DNA of 64,000 bases from Streptomyces sp. NBC_01716 (GCF_036248275.1 NZ_CP109181.1:8308001-8372000), one strand, 5' to 3'; shown: positions 41,679 to 50,299, counted from the stretch's first letter. Notes: a model not told the origin generated them from the letters alone. Numbers and translations: made by a program.

Positions 41679-42632
41679 TCAGTACGGGCGGTCGCCCGCG
41701 ATGGCGACCCGTTCGGCGATCCGCCGGTGCGTGCCGTAGTCGGCGACCGCGTAGTGCTGGGTGGCGCGGTTGTCCCAGAAGGCGATGTCGCCCGCCTGCC
41801 AGCGGAACCTGACCTGGTACTCCGGCACATGCGCCTGCTGGAAGAGCAGCCGCAGCAGACGGTCGCTCTCCTCCCGCGGGAGCCCCACGATCCGGGTGGT
41901 GAACGACGTGTTGACGAACAGCATCCGCCGGCCCGTCTCCGGATGCGTACGCACCACCGGGTGCTCCACCGGCGGGAAGACGTCCTGGAACCTGGCCAGG
42001 TGCTCGGCGGGGGAGTACCGCGCGAAGCCCGGCACGAAGTCGTGAACCGCACGGGCGCCGTCGATACGGTCCTTCACATCGCGCGGCAGATTGTCGTACG
42101 CCACCGCCATGTCGGCCCACAGGGTGTCGCCCCCGGCGGGCGGCACCTCACGCAGCTGCAGTACGGCGCCCATCGCGGGCCGCTCCCGGAACGTGACGTC
42201 CGTGTGCCACACGTTCTCGAAGGTCGGGACGGCCGTACGGTCGAAGCGCGCCACGTCCTTCGCGTCCCCGGCCGTCGCCACCAGCGGATTGGTCTCCAAC
42301 TCGCCCCAGGCGACGGCGAAAGCGCGCTGCGCGTCGGAGGTCAGACGCTGCCCCCGGAAGAAGAGGACCTTCCACTCCAGGAGGGCCCGGTTGAGCTCGT
42401 CCCGCAGCGCGGGCGACGGCGGGACCGACAGATCCAGGCCCCGGATCTCGGCGCCGATCGTCGCGGACTGCGGGACGAGCTCGAAGAGTTCGTACGGCCG
42501 GTCCTCCCAGCCCTCGGGAACACGGCGCAGCTCCCGTTGCCCCTCGTACAGTCCGTCGGCGGGGACATGGGGATGCCGGAGGGCGGGAACGACCGAAGCG
42601 TTGGACGCGGATACGGGGGCGATGGTGGTCAC
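41679..42632 (-). CDS. TauD/TfdA-family Fe(II)/2-oxoglutarate-dependent dioxygenase
   Basis: 317 aa from the GTG at 42632 (GAGGAGCCTC upstream). The iron facial triad is H143 and D145 in NVWHTDVTF and H293 in WDNRATQHYAVADYG, very similar to taurine and alkylsulfate dioxygenases. The 2-oxoglutarate-binding arginine lies in HRRIAERVAI. Enzymes of this type release sulfite or sulfate from taurine or alkyl sulfates when sulfur is scarce. The 130 bp upstream contain a candidate poly-Cys leader peptide and hairpin, consistent with control by cysteine supply. Confidence 0.9.
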   Translation of the reverse strand: MTTIAPVSASNASVVPALRHPHVPADGLYEGQRELRRVPEGWEDRPYELFELVPQSATIGAEIRGLDLSVPPSPALRDELNRALLEWKVLFFRGQRLTSDAQRAFAVAWGELETNPLVATAGDAKDVARFDRTAVPTFENVWHTDVTFRERPAMGAVLQLREVPPAGGDTLWADMAVAYDNLPRDVKDRIDGARAVHDFVPGFARYSPAEHLARFQDVFPPVEHPVVRTHPETGRRMLFVNTSFTTRIVGLPREESDRLLRLLFQQAHVPEYQVRFRWQAGDIAFWDNRATQHYAVADYGTHRRIAERVAIAGDRPY

Positions 42633-42668
42633 GAGGCTCCTCGGGAGTACGAACCGGTGGGGAAGGAG

Positions 42669-42725
42669 GACGGCCCGCAGCGGCGCGGGGGCGCGGGTGT
42701 CGGGTCCGTCCGGGCAGCGGCCGTC
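42669..42725 (-). promoter_or_regulatory. Candidate attenuator hairpin before tauD-like gene
   Basis: GACGGCC (42669-42675) and GGCCGTC (42719-42725) can pair around a GC-rich loop, between the end of the poly-Cys leader and the dioxygenase ribosome-binding site. No U-tract is present; competing structures are possible in this GC-rich stretch. Confidence 0.35.
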
Positions 42726-42762
42726 AGGACCGTGACGGAACGGAGGCGGGCGCTACCGAAGG

Positions 42763-42903
42763 TCAGCGACAGCGACAGCAACAGGCGGGCGGGGATCCCA
42801 CCCGGCCGCGGCGCAGCAGAAAGCTGAGGCCGCGCGGCGCGCACTCACCGCGGGGACCGCTGTGACGCGGCTCCACTGCACGGTAGTTCGAGTACGGACC
42901 CAT
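42763..42903 (-). CDS. Putative poly-cysteine leader peptide upstream of tauD-like gene
   Basis: A 46-codon frame starting ATG at 42903 (MGPYSNYRAVEPRHSG) and ending ACCCRCR followed by TGA: four Cys codons within the last six. Three of the four are TGT, which is rare in this genome. It lies 130 bp upstream of a sulfur-scavenging-type dioxygenase and is followed by a possible hairpin. This is the layout of the cysteine-responsive leader peptides described in mycobacteria, where ribosome stalling at Cys codons controls downstream sulfur genes. No clear Shine-Dalgarno is seen, so translation may be leaderless or the frame may be fortuitous. An overlapping frame on the same strand is also open. 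Confidence 0.45.
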   Translation of the reverse strand: MGPYSNYRAVEPRHSGPRGECAPRGLSFLLRRGRVGSPPACCCRCR

Positions 42904-42987
42904 GACAGGCACCGTACCTCAGCCATTGTCCCGGCGACATAAGCGGAACGGACGCCGGGGTTCGGCAGGCACGGGCAGGGTGTGCGT

Positions 42988-43770
42988 ATGGCCCTCTCCG
43001 TCGCACACCTCAGTGACCCGCACCTCAGGACCGGCCCACGGGGCGGTGCACCGGCCGAAGGGCTGAGCCGGGCGCTCGGCCGGGTACTCGTGCTCGATCC
43101 ACGGCCGGACTGCGTGGTGATCACCGGGGACTTGGTGGAGCGCGGAGCGCCGGACGAGTACGCGGTCCTGCGCGAGGTGATCGGACGCTTCCCGCTGCCG
43201 CTGTTCCTGGTGACGGGCAATCACGACGAACCCGCCGCACTGCTCGACGAGTTCGGCGGGACCGCGCTGATGGGCGGGGCCCACGAGGCGTACTACGCGG
43301 CCGAGTTGCCCCGGCTCACCGTCGTGGCCCTCGACTCCTCCGTGCCCGGCGAAGGCGGCGGACGTCTCGGCGCGGGCCAACTCGCCTGGCTCGACGAGGT
43401 CCTGGCCCGCAGGCGGGACGTTCCGGCGTTCGTGTGTCTGCACCACCCGCCGGTGCCTGTCGGCATTCCCTTCCTGGACGGGATGCGGCTGGCCGACGGC
43501 GACGCGTTCGCCGAGGTGCTCGTACGGCACGCGAACGTGGCTCGTGTGCTCGCGGGCCATGTCCACCGCCCGGTCACGACCACGTACGCCAACAGCACCC
43601 TCGCTGTCGCCCCGAGCACCCATCTCCAGAGCGGACTGGCCCTGCGCGAAGGTGTCCCCGGCTATCTGCCCGAGCCGACGTCCTTCCTCCTCCACCTGCT
43701 CGCGGGCACGTCATGGGTCACCCACACCGTGCCCGTCAGCCACGCGGCGGCCCCGCTCGCCGGCTACTGA
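42988..43770 (+). CDS. Calcineurin-like metallophosphoesterase (CpdA type)
   Basis: 260 aa from the ATG at 42988; a GTG two codons earlier is an alternative. All metallophosphoesterase motifs are in order: HLSDPHLR, VVITGDLVERG, LVTGNHDEP, CLHHPPVP and LAGHVHRP. This set of Asp, Asn and His residues binds a dinuclear metal centre. The family includes 3',5'-cyclic-nucleotide phosphodiesterases such as CpdA. It is a cytosolic enzyme transcribed alone, divergent from the tauD-like gene. Confidence 0.9.
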   Translation: MALSVAHLSDPHLRTGPRGGAPAEGLSRALGRVLVLDPRPDCVVITGDLVERGAPDEYAVLREVIGRFPLPLFLVTGNHDEPAALLDEFGGTALMGGAHEAYYAAELPRLTVVALDSSVPGEGGGRLGAGQLAWLDEVLARRRDVPAFVCLHHPPVPVGIPFLDGMRLADGDAFAEVLVRHANVARVLAGHVHRPVTTTYANSTLAVAPSTHLQSGLALREGVPGYLPEPTSFLLHLLAGTSWVTHTVPVSHAAAPLAGY

Positions 43771-43791
43771 GAGCCCACGCCGCCGGGACGC

Positions 43792-44655
43792 TCAGCGCGG
43801 GGTGACGGTTTCCGCGAGGAAGGAGCGTATCGGCGTGGCGTCGCGACCGAGCAGGTCCGTCAACACCGGTCCGGTGGTGGCGAATTCACCGCGGCGCGAC
43901 GCGTGGAACATGCCCAGCAGCAGGTTCGCCCGGTCCTCGGGTACGCCGTGTCCGATCAGGCCCGCCATCCATTCCTCGTCGTCGGCGACGACACGGCGGA
44001 CGGTGCGGCCGGTGAGTTCGGTGAGGATGCCGGCGATGTCTTCGAGGTCGAGCGCCTCCGGCGCGGTCAGTGGCGGGGTCGCGCCGTCGAACCGGCCTTC
44101 GTCCGTGAGGATGGCCGCCGTCGCCTCGGCGAGGTCGTCGTGCGTGGTCCATGTCACCGGCCCGTCGGCGGGTGCGACGAGTTCGCCCGTTTCGAGTGCC
44201 TGGCCCAGGAGGAGCGGGACGGTGCTCGCGTAGTACCCGTTCCGCAGCGACGTGAAAGGCGTGCCCGTCGCCGCCAGGTACCGCTCGGTCGCGGCGTGGT
44301 CGGGCATCGGCGCGAACAGCGAATCGGGGGCGGCACCCTGGTGGCTGGTGTACAGGACGCGCTTGGCCCCGGCCGCGCGGGCGGCGTCGATCGCCGCGGT
44401 GTGCCGGGCGATGGCCGCGTCTCCGGTCACGCCCGCCGAGACGATGAGCACCTGCGTGGCGCCCTCGAACGCTTCGGCGAGAGAGCCGGGGTCGGTGAAG
44501 TCGCCGCGTCGCACGCGAACACCATGTGCGACAAGACCGGCGGCGCGGTCCGGCTCGCGCACGCTGACGCCGACCTCCTCCCCGGGGATCCGGTCGAGCA
44601 GCCGCTGGACGACCTTGGAGCCGAGGCGGCCGGTGGCGCCGGTGATGATGATCAT
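43792..44655 (-). CDS. NmrA-like NAD(P)H-binding oxidoreductase
   Basis: 287 aa. It begins MIIITGATGRLGSKVVQRLL, the Rossmann GxxGxxG nucleotide-binding motif of atypical SDR/NmrA proteins (quinone-oxidoreductase-like). It continues with VRRGDFTDPGSLAEAFEGATQVLIVSA and the substrate-region YTSHQGA. It may reduce a quinone or act as a redox sensor. It is divergent from a TetR gene; the shared region carries GTTATCGATG inverted repeats, so the pair is a typical TetR-controlled detoxification unit. Confidence 0.87.
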   Translation of the reverse strand: MIIITGATGRLGSKVVQRLLDRIPGEEVGVSVREPDRAAGLVAHGVRVRRGDFTDPGSLAEAFEGATQVLIVSAGVTGDAAIARHTAAIDAARAAGAKRVLYTSHQGAAPDSLFAPMPDHAATERYLAATGTPFTSLRNGYYASTVPLLLGQALETGELVAPADGPVTWTTHDDLAEATAAILTDEGRFDGATPPLTAPEALDLEDIAGILTELTGRTVRRVVADDEEWMAGLIGHGVPEDRANLLLGMFHASRRGEFATTGPVLTDLLGRDATPIRSFLAETVTPR

Positions 44656-44690
44656 GATGTGTCCTTACGTCGTCGCCATTGTTATCGATG

Positions 44691-44744
44691 GAAGCGTGGT
44701 AGTGATTCCGACGATAGTACATCGATAACGTCGATGCGTTATCG
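44691..44744. promoter_or_regulatory. TetR operator sites in nmrA-like/tetR intergenic region
   Basis: GTTATCGATG (44691-44700) is exactly complementary to CATCGATAAC (44720-44729). The latter overlaps a dyad CGATAACG/CGTTATCG (44723-44730, 44737-44744) just before the tetR ATG. These repeated TTATCGAT-type elements are the likely binding sites of the divergent TetR protein. Confidence 0.65.
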
Positions 44745-44752
44745 TTGAACAC

Positions 44753-45490
44753 ATGGTGGAGACGAAGCAGGGCGGGACCGGCAGAAGCGAGACGCGCGCG
44801 AACCTCGTGGAGGTCGCGGCGCGGCTCCTGCGCGAACAGGGTCCGGCCGCCGTCACCACCCGTGGTGTCGCCCAGGCCGCCGGCGTACAGGCGCCGACGA
44901 TCTACCGGCTGTTCGGCGACAAGGACGGCCTGCTCGACGCCGTCGCCGAGCATGTCTTCGCCGCGTACGTCGCGGGGAAGGCGCTCGCCGACGACAGCGG
45001 CGACCCCGTCGCGGATCTGCGGGCGGGGTGGGACGTGCACATCGGCTTCGGCCTGGCCAACGCCGCACTGTTCGGCCTGCTCGTCGCCCCCGGCCGCGCC
45101 TCCCGCTCACCGGCGACGTCCGCGGGGCTGGAGGTCCTGCGCGCACGAGTACGCCGAGTCGCGGCGACCGGCCGGCTCCGCGTCGCCGAGCACCGCGCCG
45201 TGGAACTCATCCACGCCGCGGGCACCGGCGCCGTACTGACCCTGCTCGCCATGCCGCCGCAGGAGCGGGACCCCGGCCTCGCCGACGCGATGTACGACAT
45301 GGTGACGCGGTCGATCCTCACCCGGCCCGCCGGGCCCGAGCCCGCCGCCGAGCCCGCCCCCGCGCCCACCGGGGACAGCACGACGGCGGCCGCCGTCGCG
45401 TTCCGGACCGTGGTGCCCCGGCTGCCGAAGCTGACCGACATCGAGCGCGCACTGCTGTCCGAGTGGCTGGACCGGGCCGTCGAAAGCTGA
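44753..45490 (+). CDS. TetR/AcrR-family regulator
   Basis: 245 aa. HTH at about residues 35-65 (VTTRGVAQAAGVQAPTIYRLFGDKDGLLDAVAEHVF). The ligand-binding domain is helical, with a Pro/Ala-rich stretch near residue 200 (AGPEPAAEPAPAPTG) and the C-terminal LTDIERALLSEWLDRAVES. The ATG at 44753 sits only 8 nt after the operator dyad and has no obvious ribosome-binding site, so a leaderless transcript is possible. Predicted to repress the divergent NmrA-like gene and itself. Confidence 0.88.
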   Translation: MVETKQGGTGRSETRANLVEVAARLLREQGPAAVTTRGVAQAAGVQAPTIYRLFGDKDGLLDAVAEHVFAAYVAGKALADDSGDPVADLRAGWDVHIGFGLANAALFGLLVAPGRASRSPATSAGLEVLRARVRRVAATGRLRVAEHRAVELIHAAGTGAVLTLLAMPPQERDPGLADAMYDMVTRSILTRPAGPEPAAEPAPAPTGDSTTAAAVAFRTVVPRLPKLTDIERALLSEWLDRAVES

Positions 45491-45526
45491 TCCCGCACCC
45501 GGCCGGGCCCGTTCAGCCGGGTCCGC

Positions 45527-47098
45527 TCAGTCGAGTCCGATCCGCGCCGCAGCCGCCGACCACGCCCGCGCGTCGCCGCGTGGCTCGTACCGGCGCAGCC
45601 GTTGCGTTCGTGCCACCAGGCGGCGCATGTCAGCGCGGTCTCCGACGAGGCCCTGGGCGCGTGCCTGGACGAGGACGTTGCCGAGCGCGGTGGCCTCGGC
45701 CGGGCCCGCCACCACCGGCAACCCCGTGGCGTCCGAGGTCAGTTGGCAGAGCAGTTCGTTACGGCTGCCGCCACCCACCAGATGCACCACGCGGATGTCG
45801 GTGCCCGACAGCTCGGCCGCCGCGCGCAGCGTCGCGCGGTGCGCCAGCGCGAGACTCTCCAGGACGCAACGGACCGTCGCCGCCCGGTCGGCGGGCGGCT
45901 GCTGGCCCGTGCGGGCGCAGTACGCCGCGATGCGGGCCGGCATGTCACCCGGGGTGAGGAACGACGGATCGTCCGGGTCGACCAGCGCGGCGAACGGCCG
46001 CGACCGGGCCGCCCCTTCCATCAGCGGCGCCAGATCGGCGGGCAGCCCACGCTCCCCCCACGTGCGCAGGCTCTCCGACAGCAGCCACAGCCCCATCACG
46101 TTGCGCAGGAATCGGTAACTGCCGTCCAGCCCCAGCTCGTTGGTGAAGTTCGCGGCCCTGGAAGCCTCCGTGACCACCGGCTCGGTCAGTTCAAGACCGG
46201 CCAGTGACCACGTACCGCACGACACGTACGCGAAGCCAGGCCCGGTCGCGGGGACGGCGGCCACGGCCGAAGCCGTGTCGTGCGAGGCCACGGCCGTGAC
46301 CGGAGTGGACTCCGGCAGCCCGGTCTCGGCCGCCACGTAGGGCAGCAGCGTCCCCGCCGTGTCCCCCGGCCGCCGGATGGCCGGGAAAAGGCTCCGGTCG
46401 ATGCCCAGCCGGCCCATCAGCTCGTGCGACCAGTCACCCGCGCGCGCGTCGAACAGGCCCGTGGTGGACGCGTTCGTGGCCTCCGCCCCGACACTGCCAG
46501 TGAGCCAGTGCGTCAGCAGATCGGGAATCATCAACAGCGTTCTGGCCGCCGCCAGTTGAGAGCTCCCGGAGGCCGCGGCGAGCTGGAACACCGTGTTGAA
46601 CGGCAGATGCTGCAATCCGGTGATCCGGTACAGCTCCCCGGCCGGGACCGTCCCCCAGACCCGCTCACCGACCCCCTCGGTACGGGTGTCCCGGTAGTGG
46701 TGCGGATTGCCGAGCAACTGGCCGTCCGCGTCCAGCAGTCCGTAGTCCACCGCCCAGCTGTCGATGCCGACCGAGGCGATGCCGCCGTACGTACGGGCCG
46801 CCCGGCCGAGACCGTCGAGCACCCCCTGGAAGAGCGAGAGCACGTCCCAGCGCAGGCTGCCCGGCAGCCGCACCGGCCGGTTCGGGAAGCGATGGACCTC
46901 GATGAGGTCGAGCGCCCCCCGATCGGACCCGCCAGGCCGGCCGGACCCGCCGGACCCACCCACGCGCCCCGCCATCACCCGCCCACTGGTGGCGCCGAGG
47001 TCGACGGCGACGAAGACCGGGGCGTCCGCGCCCGGGGCGGCGGCCCGCGCCTCAGCCGCCCGCGCTTCCGTCCCCTGTGCTTCGCTGCCGTACGACAC
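45527..47098 (-). CDS. rhaB: Rhamnulokinase
   Basis: About 523 aa from the GTG at 47098, which has a G-rich site 7 nt upstream; a TTG at 47113 would add five residues. It is an FGGY-family kinase: VFVAVDLGATSGRVMAG (phosphate 1), the RhaB-typical VGIDSWAVDYGLLD, GLQHLPFNTVFQL, the central SCGTWSLAGLEL motif and the adenosine-binding LVGGGSRNELLCQLTSDATG. It phosphorylates L-rhamnulose to rhamnulose-1-phosphate, the substrate of the aldolase encoded 30 bp upstream in the same operon. It is slightly longer than usual because of a Gly-rich insertion near residue 50. Confidence 0.93.
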   Translation of the reverse strand: MSYGSEAQGTEARAAEARAAAPGADAPVFVAVDLGATSGRVMAGRVGGSGGSGRPGGSDRGALDLIEVHRFPNRPVRLPGSLRWDVLSLFQGVLDGLGRAARTYGGIASVGIDSWAVDYGLLDADGQLLGNPHHYRDTRTEGVGERVWGTVPAGELYRITGLQHLPFNTVFQLAAASGSSQLAAARTLLMIPDLLTHWLTGSVGAEATNASTTGLFDARAGDWSHELMGRLGIDRSLFPAIRRPGDTAGTLLPYVAAETGLPESTPVTAVASHDTASAVAAVPATGPGFAYVSCGTWSLAGLELTEPVVTEASRAANFTNELGLDGSYRFLRNVMGLWLLSESLRTWGERGLPADLAPLMEGAARSRPFAALVDPDDPSFLTPGDMPARIAAYCARTGQQPPADRAATVRCVLESLALAHRATLRAAAELSGTDIRVVHLVGGGSRNELLCQLTSDATGLPVVAGPAEATALGNVLVQARAQGLVGDRADMRRLVARTQRLRRYEPRGDARAWSAAAARIGLD

Positions 47099-47128
47099 GG
47101 CGGTGCCCCCCAACTCCCTCTCAGCGCC

Positions 47129-49186
47129 TCAACGCAGGAACGCCGCGGCGACACCCGCGTCGACGGGAATGTGCAGCCCGGTCGTATGCGTCAGGTCGCC
47201 GCCCGTCAGGGCGAACACCGCGTTCGCCACATGCTCCGGCAGCACCTCACGCTTGAGCAGCGTCCGCCCGGCGTAGAACTCACCCAGCTTCTCCTCAGGC
47301 ACCCCGTACACGGCGGCCCGCTGCGCCCCCCAGCCCGCCGCGAAGATCCCGGACCCGCGCACCACCCCGTCCGGGTTCACCCCGTTGACCCGGATCCCGT
47401 GCTCACCCAACTCCGCCGCGAGCAGCCGCACTTGATGAGCCTGGTCGGCCTTCGTCGCCGAGTAGGCGATGTTGTTGGGGCCCGCGAACACCGCGTTCTT
47501 CGAGGCGATGTAGACGATGTCCCCGCCGAGCCCCTGACGGGTCATCACGCGCGCCGCCTCCCGTGAGACCAGGAACGAGCCGCGCGCCATGATGTCGTGC
47601 TGGAGGTCCCAGTCCCGGGCGGTCGTCTCCAGAAGCGGCTTCGAGATCGAGATGCCGGCGTTGTTGACGACCAGGTCCACCCCGCCGAAGGCGAGCGCGG
47701 CCTCGCGGAAGGCGGCGGCGATGGCCTCCTCGTCCGTCACGTCGACGGTGACCGCCAACGCCCGGTCCGGGCCGCCCAGTTCACCCGCGACCTCCGCCGC
47801 GCCCGCCGCGTTCACATCGGCGACCACGACGCACGCGCCCTCCGCCGCCAGCCGGTGCGCGATGGCCTTCCCGATACCCGACCCGCCGCCGGTCACCAGC
47901 GCGACCCGGGCCGCCAGCGGCTTCGGAGCCGGCATCCGCCGGAGTTTCGCCTCCTCCAGCGCCCAGTACTCGATACGGAACTTCTCCGCCTCGTCGATCG
48001 GCGCGTACGAGGAGACGCCCTCGGCACCCCGCATCACATTGATCGCGTTGAGATAGAACTCGCCGGCCACCCGCGCCGTCTGCTTGTCCTTGCCGTACGA
48101 GAACATGCCCACGCCCGGCACCAGCACGACCGCCGGGTCGGCGCCCCGCATCGCCGGCGAGTCGGCGTCCGCGTGCCGGTCGTAGTAGGCGGCGTACTCC
48201 GCGCGGTACTCCTCGTGCAGCCGGGCGAACCGGGCCGTCACCTCGTCGAGCGGCGCGGAGGCCGGCAGATCGAGAACCAGCGGCCGGACCTTCGTACGCA
48301 GGAAGTGGTCCGGGCAGGAGGTGCCGAGGGCTGCGAGCCGCGGGTGTTCCGCGCGGGCCAGGAAGTCCAGCACCGGCGCGCTGTCGGTGAAGTGACCCAC
48401 CTGGACCCGGTCCGTGGAGGCCAGTCCGCGCAGCAGCGGGGCCAACTCCGCAGCGCGGGCACGCCGTTCGTCGTCGGGCAGCGCCCCGTACCCCTCCAGG
48501 AGGGGGCCGAACGGCTCCGGCCCCGCTCGCTTCACGAGGAACTCCTCGGCCTCGCGGATGATGCTCAGCGAGTTCTCCTCGCACTCCCGCGAGGTGTCAC
48601 CCCACGCGGTGATGCCGTGGCCGCCGAGCACACAGCCGATCGCCTGCGGGTTGGCCCGTTTCATCTCGGCTATGTCCAGGCCGAGTTGGAAGCCGGGACG
48701 GCGCCAGGGCACCCACACCACCCGGTCGCCGAAGCACTCCGCCGTGAGAGCCTCGCCGTCGGCCGCGCAGGCGAGCGCGATGCCGGAGTCGGGGTGCAGA
48801 TGATCGACATGCGCGGCGTCCACCAGACCGTGCATGGCGGTGTCGATGGAGGGAGCCGCGCCGCCCTTGCCGTGGAGGCAGTAGTCGAAGGCGGCGACCA
48901 TCTCGTCCTCGCGCTCCACGCCCGGATACACCTCGGCGAGCGCGCGCAGCCGGTCGAGCCGGAGCACCGCGAGCCCCGGCCCGGTGAGGGTGCCCAGATC
49001 CCCGCCGGAGCCCTTCACCCACATCAGTTCCGTGTCGGCGCCGCTCACCGGATCGGGGGCCAGGCCCTTGGCGGAGGTGTTGCCGCCCGCGTAGTTGGTG
49101 TTGCGCGGGTCCGCGCCCAGGCGGTGGGAACGCGCGAGGAGTTCGGCGGCGGGCAGGGGCTGACCGGCTTCGGGGGAGGGCGTCAT
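47129..49186 (-). CDS. rhaD: Bifunctional rhamnulose-1-phosphate aldolase / lactaldehyde dehydrogenase-type SDR
   Basis: 685 aa from the ATG at 49186 (GAAGGA upstream). The N-terminal half is a class-II aldolase/adducin domain (RNTNYAGGNTSAKG ... MHGLVDAAHVDHLHPDSGIALA with metal-binding His residues). The C-terminal 250 residues form a short-chain dehydrogenase (LVTGGGSGIGKAIAHRLA; NNAGIS; YSATKADQAHQ). This fusion is characteristic of actinobacterial and Bacillus rhamnose pathways, splitting rhamnulose-1-P to DHAP and L-lactaldehyde and oxidising the latter. First gene of the rhaD-rhaB operon, behind a perfect palindrome. No rhamnose isomerase is found in this window. Confidence 0.93.
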   Translation of the reverse strand: MTPSPEAGQPLPAAELLARSHRLGADPRNTNYAGGNTSAKGLAPDPVSGADTELMWVKGSGGDLGTLTGPGLAVLRLDRLRALAEVYPGVEREDEMVAAFDYCLHGKGGAAPSIDTAMHGLVDAAHVDHLHPDSGIALACAADGEALTAECFGDRVVWVPWRRPGFQLGLDIAEMKRANPQAIGCVLGGHGITAWGDTSRECEENSLSIIREAEEFLVKRAGPEPFGPLLEGYGALPDDERRARAAELAPLLRGLASTDRVQVGHFTDSAPVLDFLARAEHPRLAALGTSCPDHFLRTKVRPLVLDLPASAPLDEVTARFARLHEEYRAEYAAYYDRHADADSPAMRGADPAVVLVPGVGMFSYGKDKQTARVAGEFYLNAINVMRGAEGVSSYAPIDEAEKFRIEYWALEEAKLRRMPAPKPLAARVALVTGGGSGIGKAIAHRLAAEGACVVVADVNAAGAAEVAGELGGPDRALAVTVDVTDEEAIAAAFREAALAFGGVDLVVNNAGISISKPLLETTARDWDLQHDIMARGSFLVSREAARVMTRQGLGGDIVYIASKNAVFAGPNNIAYSATKADQAHQVRLLAAELGEHGIRVNGVNPDGVVRGSGIFAAGWGAQRAAVYGVPEEKLGEFYAGRTLLKREVLPEHVANAVFALTGGDLTHTTGLHIPVDAGVAAAFLR

Positions 49187-49216
49187 CAAGAGGCTTCCTT
49201 CGATCCCAGATCGATG

Positions 49217-49232
49217 AATGAATCGATTCATT
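49217..49232. promoter_or_regulatory. Operator of rhaDB operon, AATGAATCGATTCATT
   Basis: A perfect 16-bp palindrome with central CG, about 30 bp upstream of the rhaD start. The form TGAAT-CG-ATTCA is typical of LacI-family operators. No LacI-type regulator is encoded in the window, so the repressor must be elsewhere. Confidence 0.8.
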
Positions 49233-49337
49233 GAGAAGGTAGGCGGCGGCGCCGACGCGTGTCAAGGTTGGGTGAGTCCTCGGAGAACTACTGCCGCGCG
49301 GACTGAACCGTTCCAGGTCAGACGCCGCCCGCTCCCG

Positions 49338-50163
49338 TCACCCCCTGGCCAGCAACTCCGCGATCTCGTCGTGCAGCTGAAGCGGCAGCCCGGTGCCCCA
49401 GCGCGCCGAGGCCTCGGCCGCCAGGTCCCGGCTCCACCGCCAGCTCCACCGCCGCCGACCGTAGTTCGGCGGGCCGCGCCCCGCCGGTCGTGCGGAGATG
49501 GCGTGCGCGGTCGGCCTCCGGCAGGTCCCGCTCCAGCGCGCGGCTCGGCGTCAGCCAGTGCGCCGTGGAACCGCGCAGCAGCCGGCACAGCTTCAGCTGG
49601 AGCGGTGAGACGACGGCATGCAGCAGGTTGTACGCGCGGGCGGTCTCGCCCCGCGCGGCCACATGCGCCAGCATCAGCGTCCAGTTGGCGAGCTCGTCGC
49701 AGAGCTCCTGCGCCGTGGACACCGGCTCCGGCGGGCGGAATTCGGCGAGCCGCCGGGCCGCGGCGGTCAGCCGCCCGCCTCGGTCGAGCAGGACGGCGGA
49801 CTCGGGGTCGGGAAGATGCACCGCCCCCTCCCAGGAGGAGATCAGATCGATGCCGGTCCCCGCCGCGTCGACATGGAACTCCCCGCGCATCAGGTCCTCG
49901 AAGACGACGGCGAGGATGCCGTGCATATTGGTGTGGGCCAGCTTCAGCGGGGCCAGCCGCCTGACGAACTCCCGTCCGTCGAAGCTCTCCGCGTCCGCGT
50001 CCCGTACGAACAGATACGCGTCGATGTCGGAGTGCGCGTCCGACTCCCCGAGGGTCCAGGACCCGTACAACAGCACACCGTCCAGGCGCGGTTCGGCCTC
50101 GGCGAGCTCACGCAGCAGCTCTACGCGGCGGTTCAGGACAGGGGAGGGCGATACGTAACGCAT
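49338..50163 (-). pseudogene. Lincosamide-type nucleotidyltransferase-like gene, C-terminal frameshift
   Basis: The gene starts MRYVSPSPVLNRRVELLREL. The nucleotidyltransferase motif GVLLYGSWTLGESDAHSDIDAYLF supplies the GS and DxD metal-binding residues, followed by a helical region as in Lnu/aminoglycoside nucleotidyltransferases. After about residue 239 (ELRSAAVEL) the annotated frame becomes Gly/Ala/Arg-rich and runs to 49318. The other frame reads RWSRDLAAEASARWGTGLPL and QLHDEIAELLARG to a stop at 49338, which looks like true protein. Loss of TG from CTGTGG at about 49447 would explain it. About 85 per cent of the protein is intact, so activity could survive; a sequencing error is also possible. 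Confidence 0.7.
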
Positions 50164-50195
50164 GAGGGAAGGTCTCTCCTGGGTCTGGGTGACGG

Positions 50196-50258
50196 CACAC
50201 GAACGCGGCCCGGTGGCTGCCGGGCGGCCGGGGCGTGGTCTCGGACCACGTTCGTGTG
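50196..50258. terminator. Nested inverted repeat
   Basis: CACACGAACG (50196-50205) pairs with CGTTCGTGTG (50249-50258), and an inner GTGGTC/GACCAC hairpin (50235-50249) lies inside. It sits between two minus-strand genes and probably separates their transcripts. Confidence 0.5.
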
Positions 50259-50299
50259 CTCAGGTCATACCCATGCCGGAGATCCTAGGTGAGCACGTC

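Noticed and set aside
42753..42935. Alternative minus-strand frame overlapping the poly-Cys leader (MAEVRCLSWVRTRT...)
   Set aside because: It has only a CC pair in the middle and no sulfur-leader layout; kept in mind as the competing reading of this stretch.
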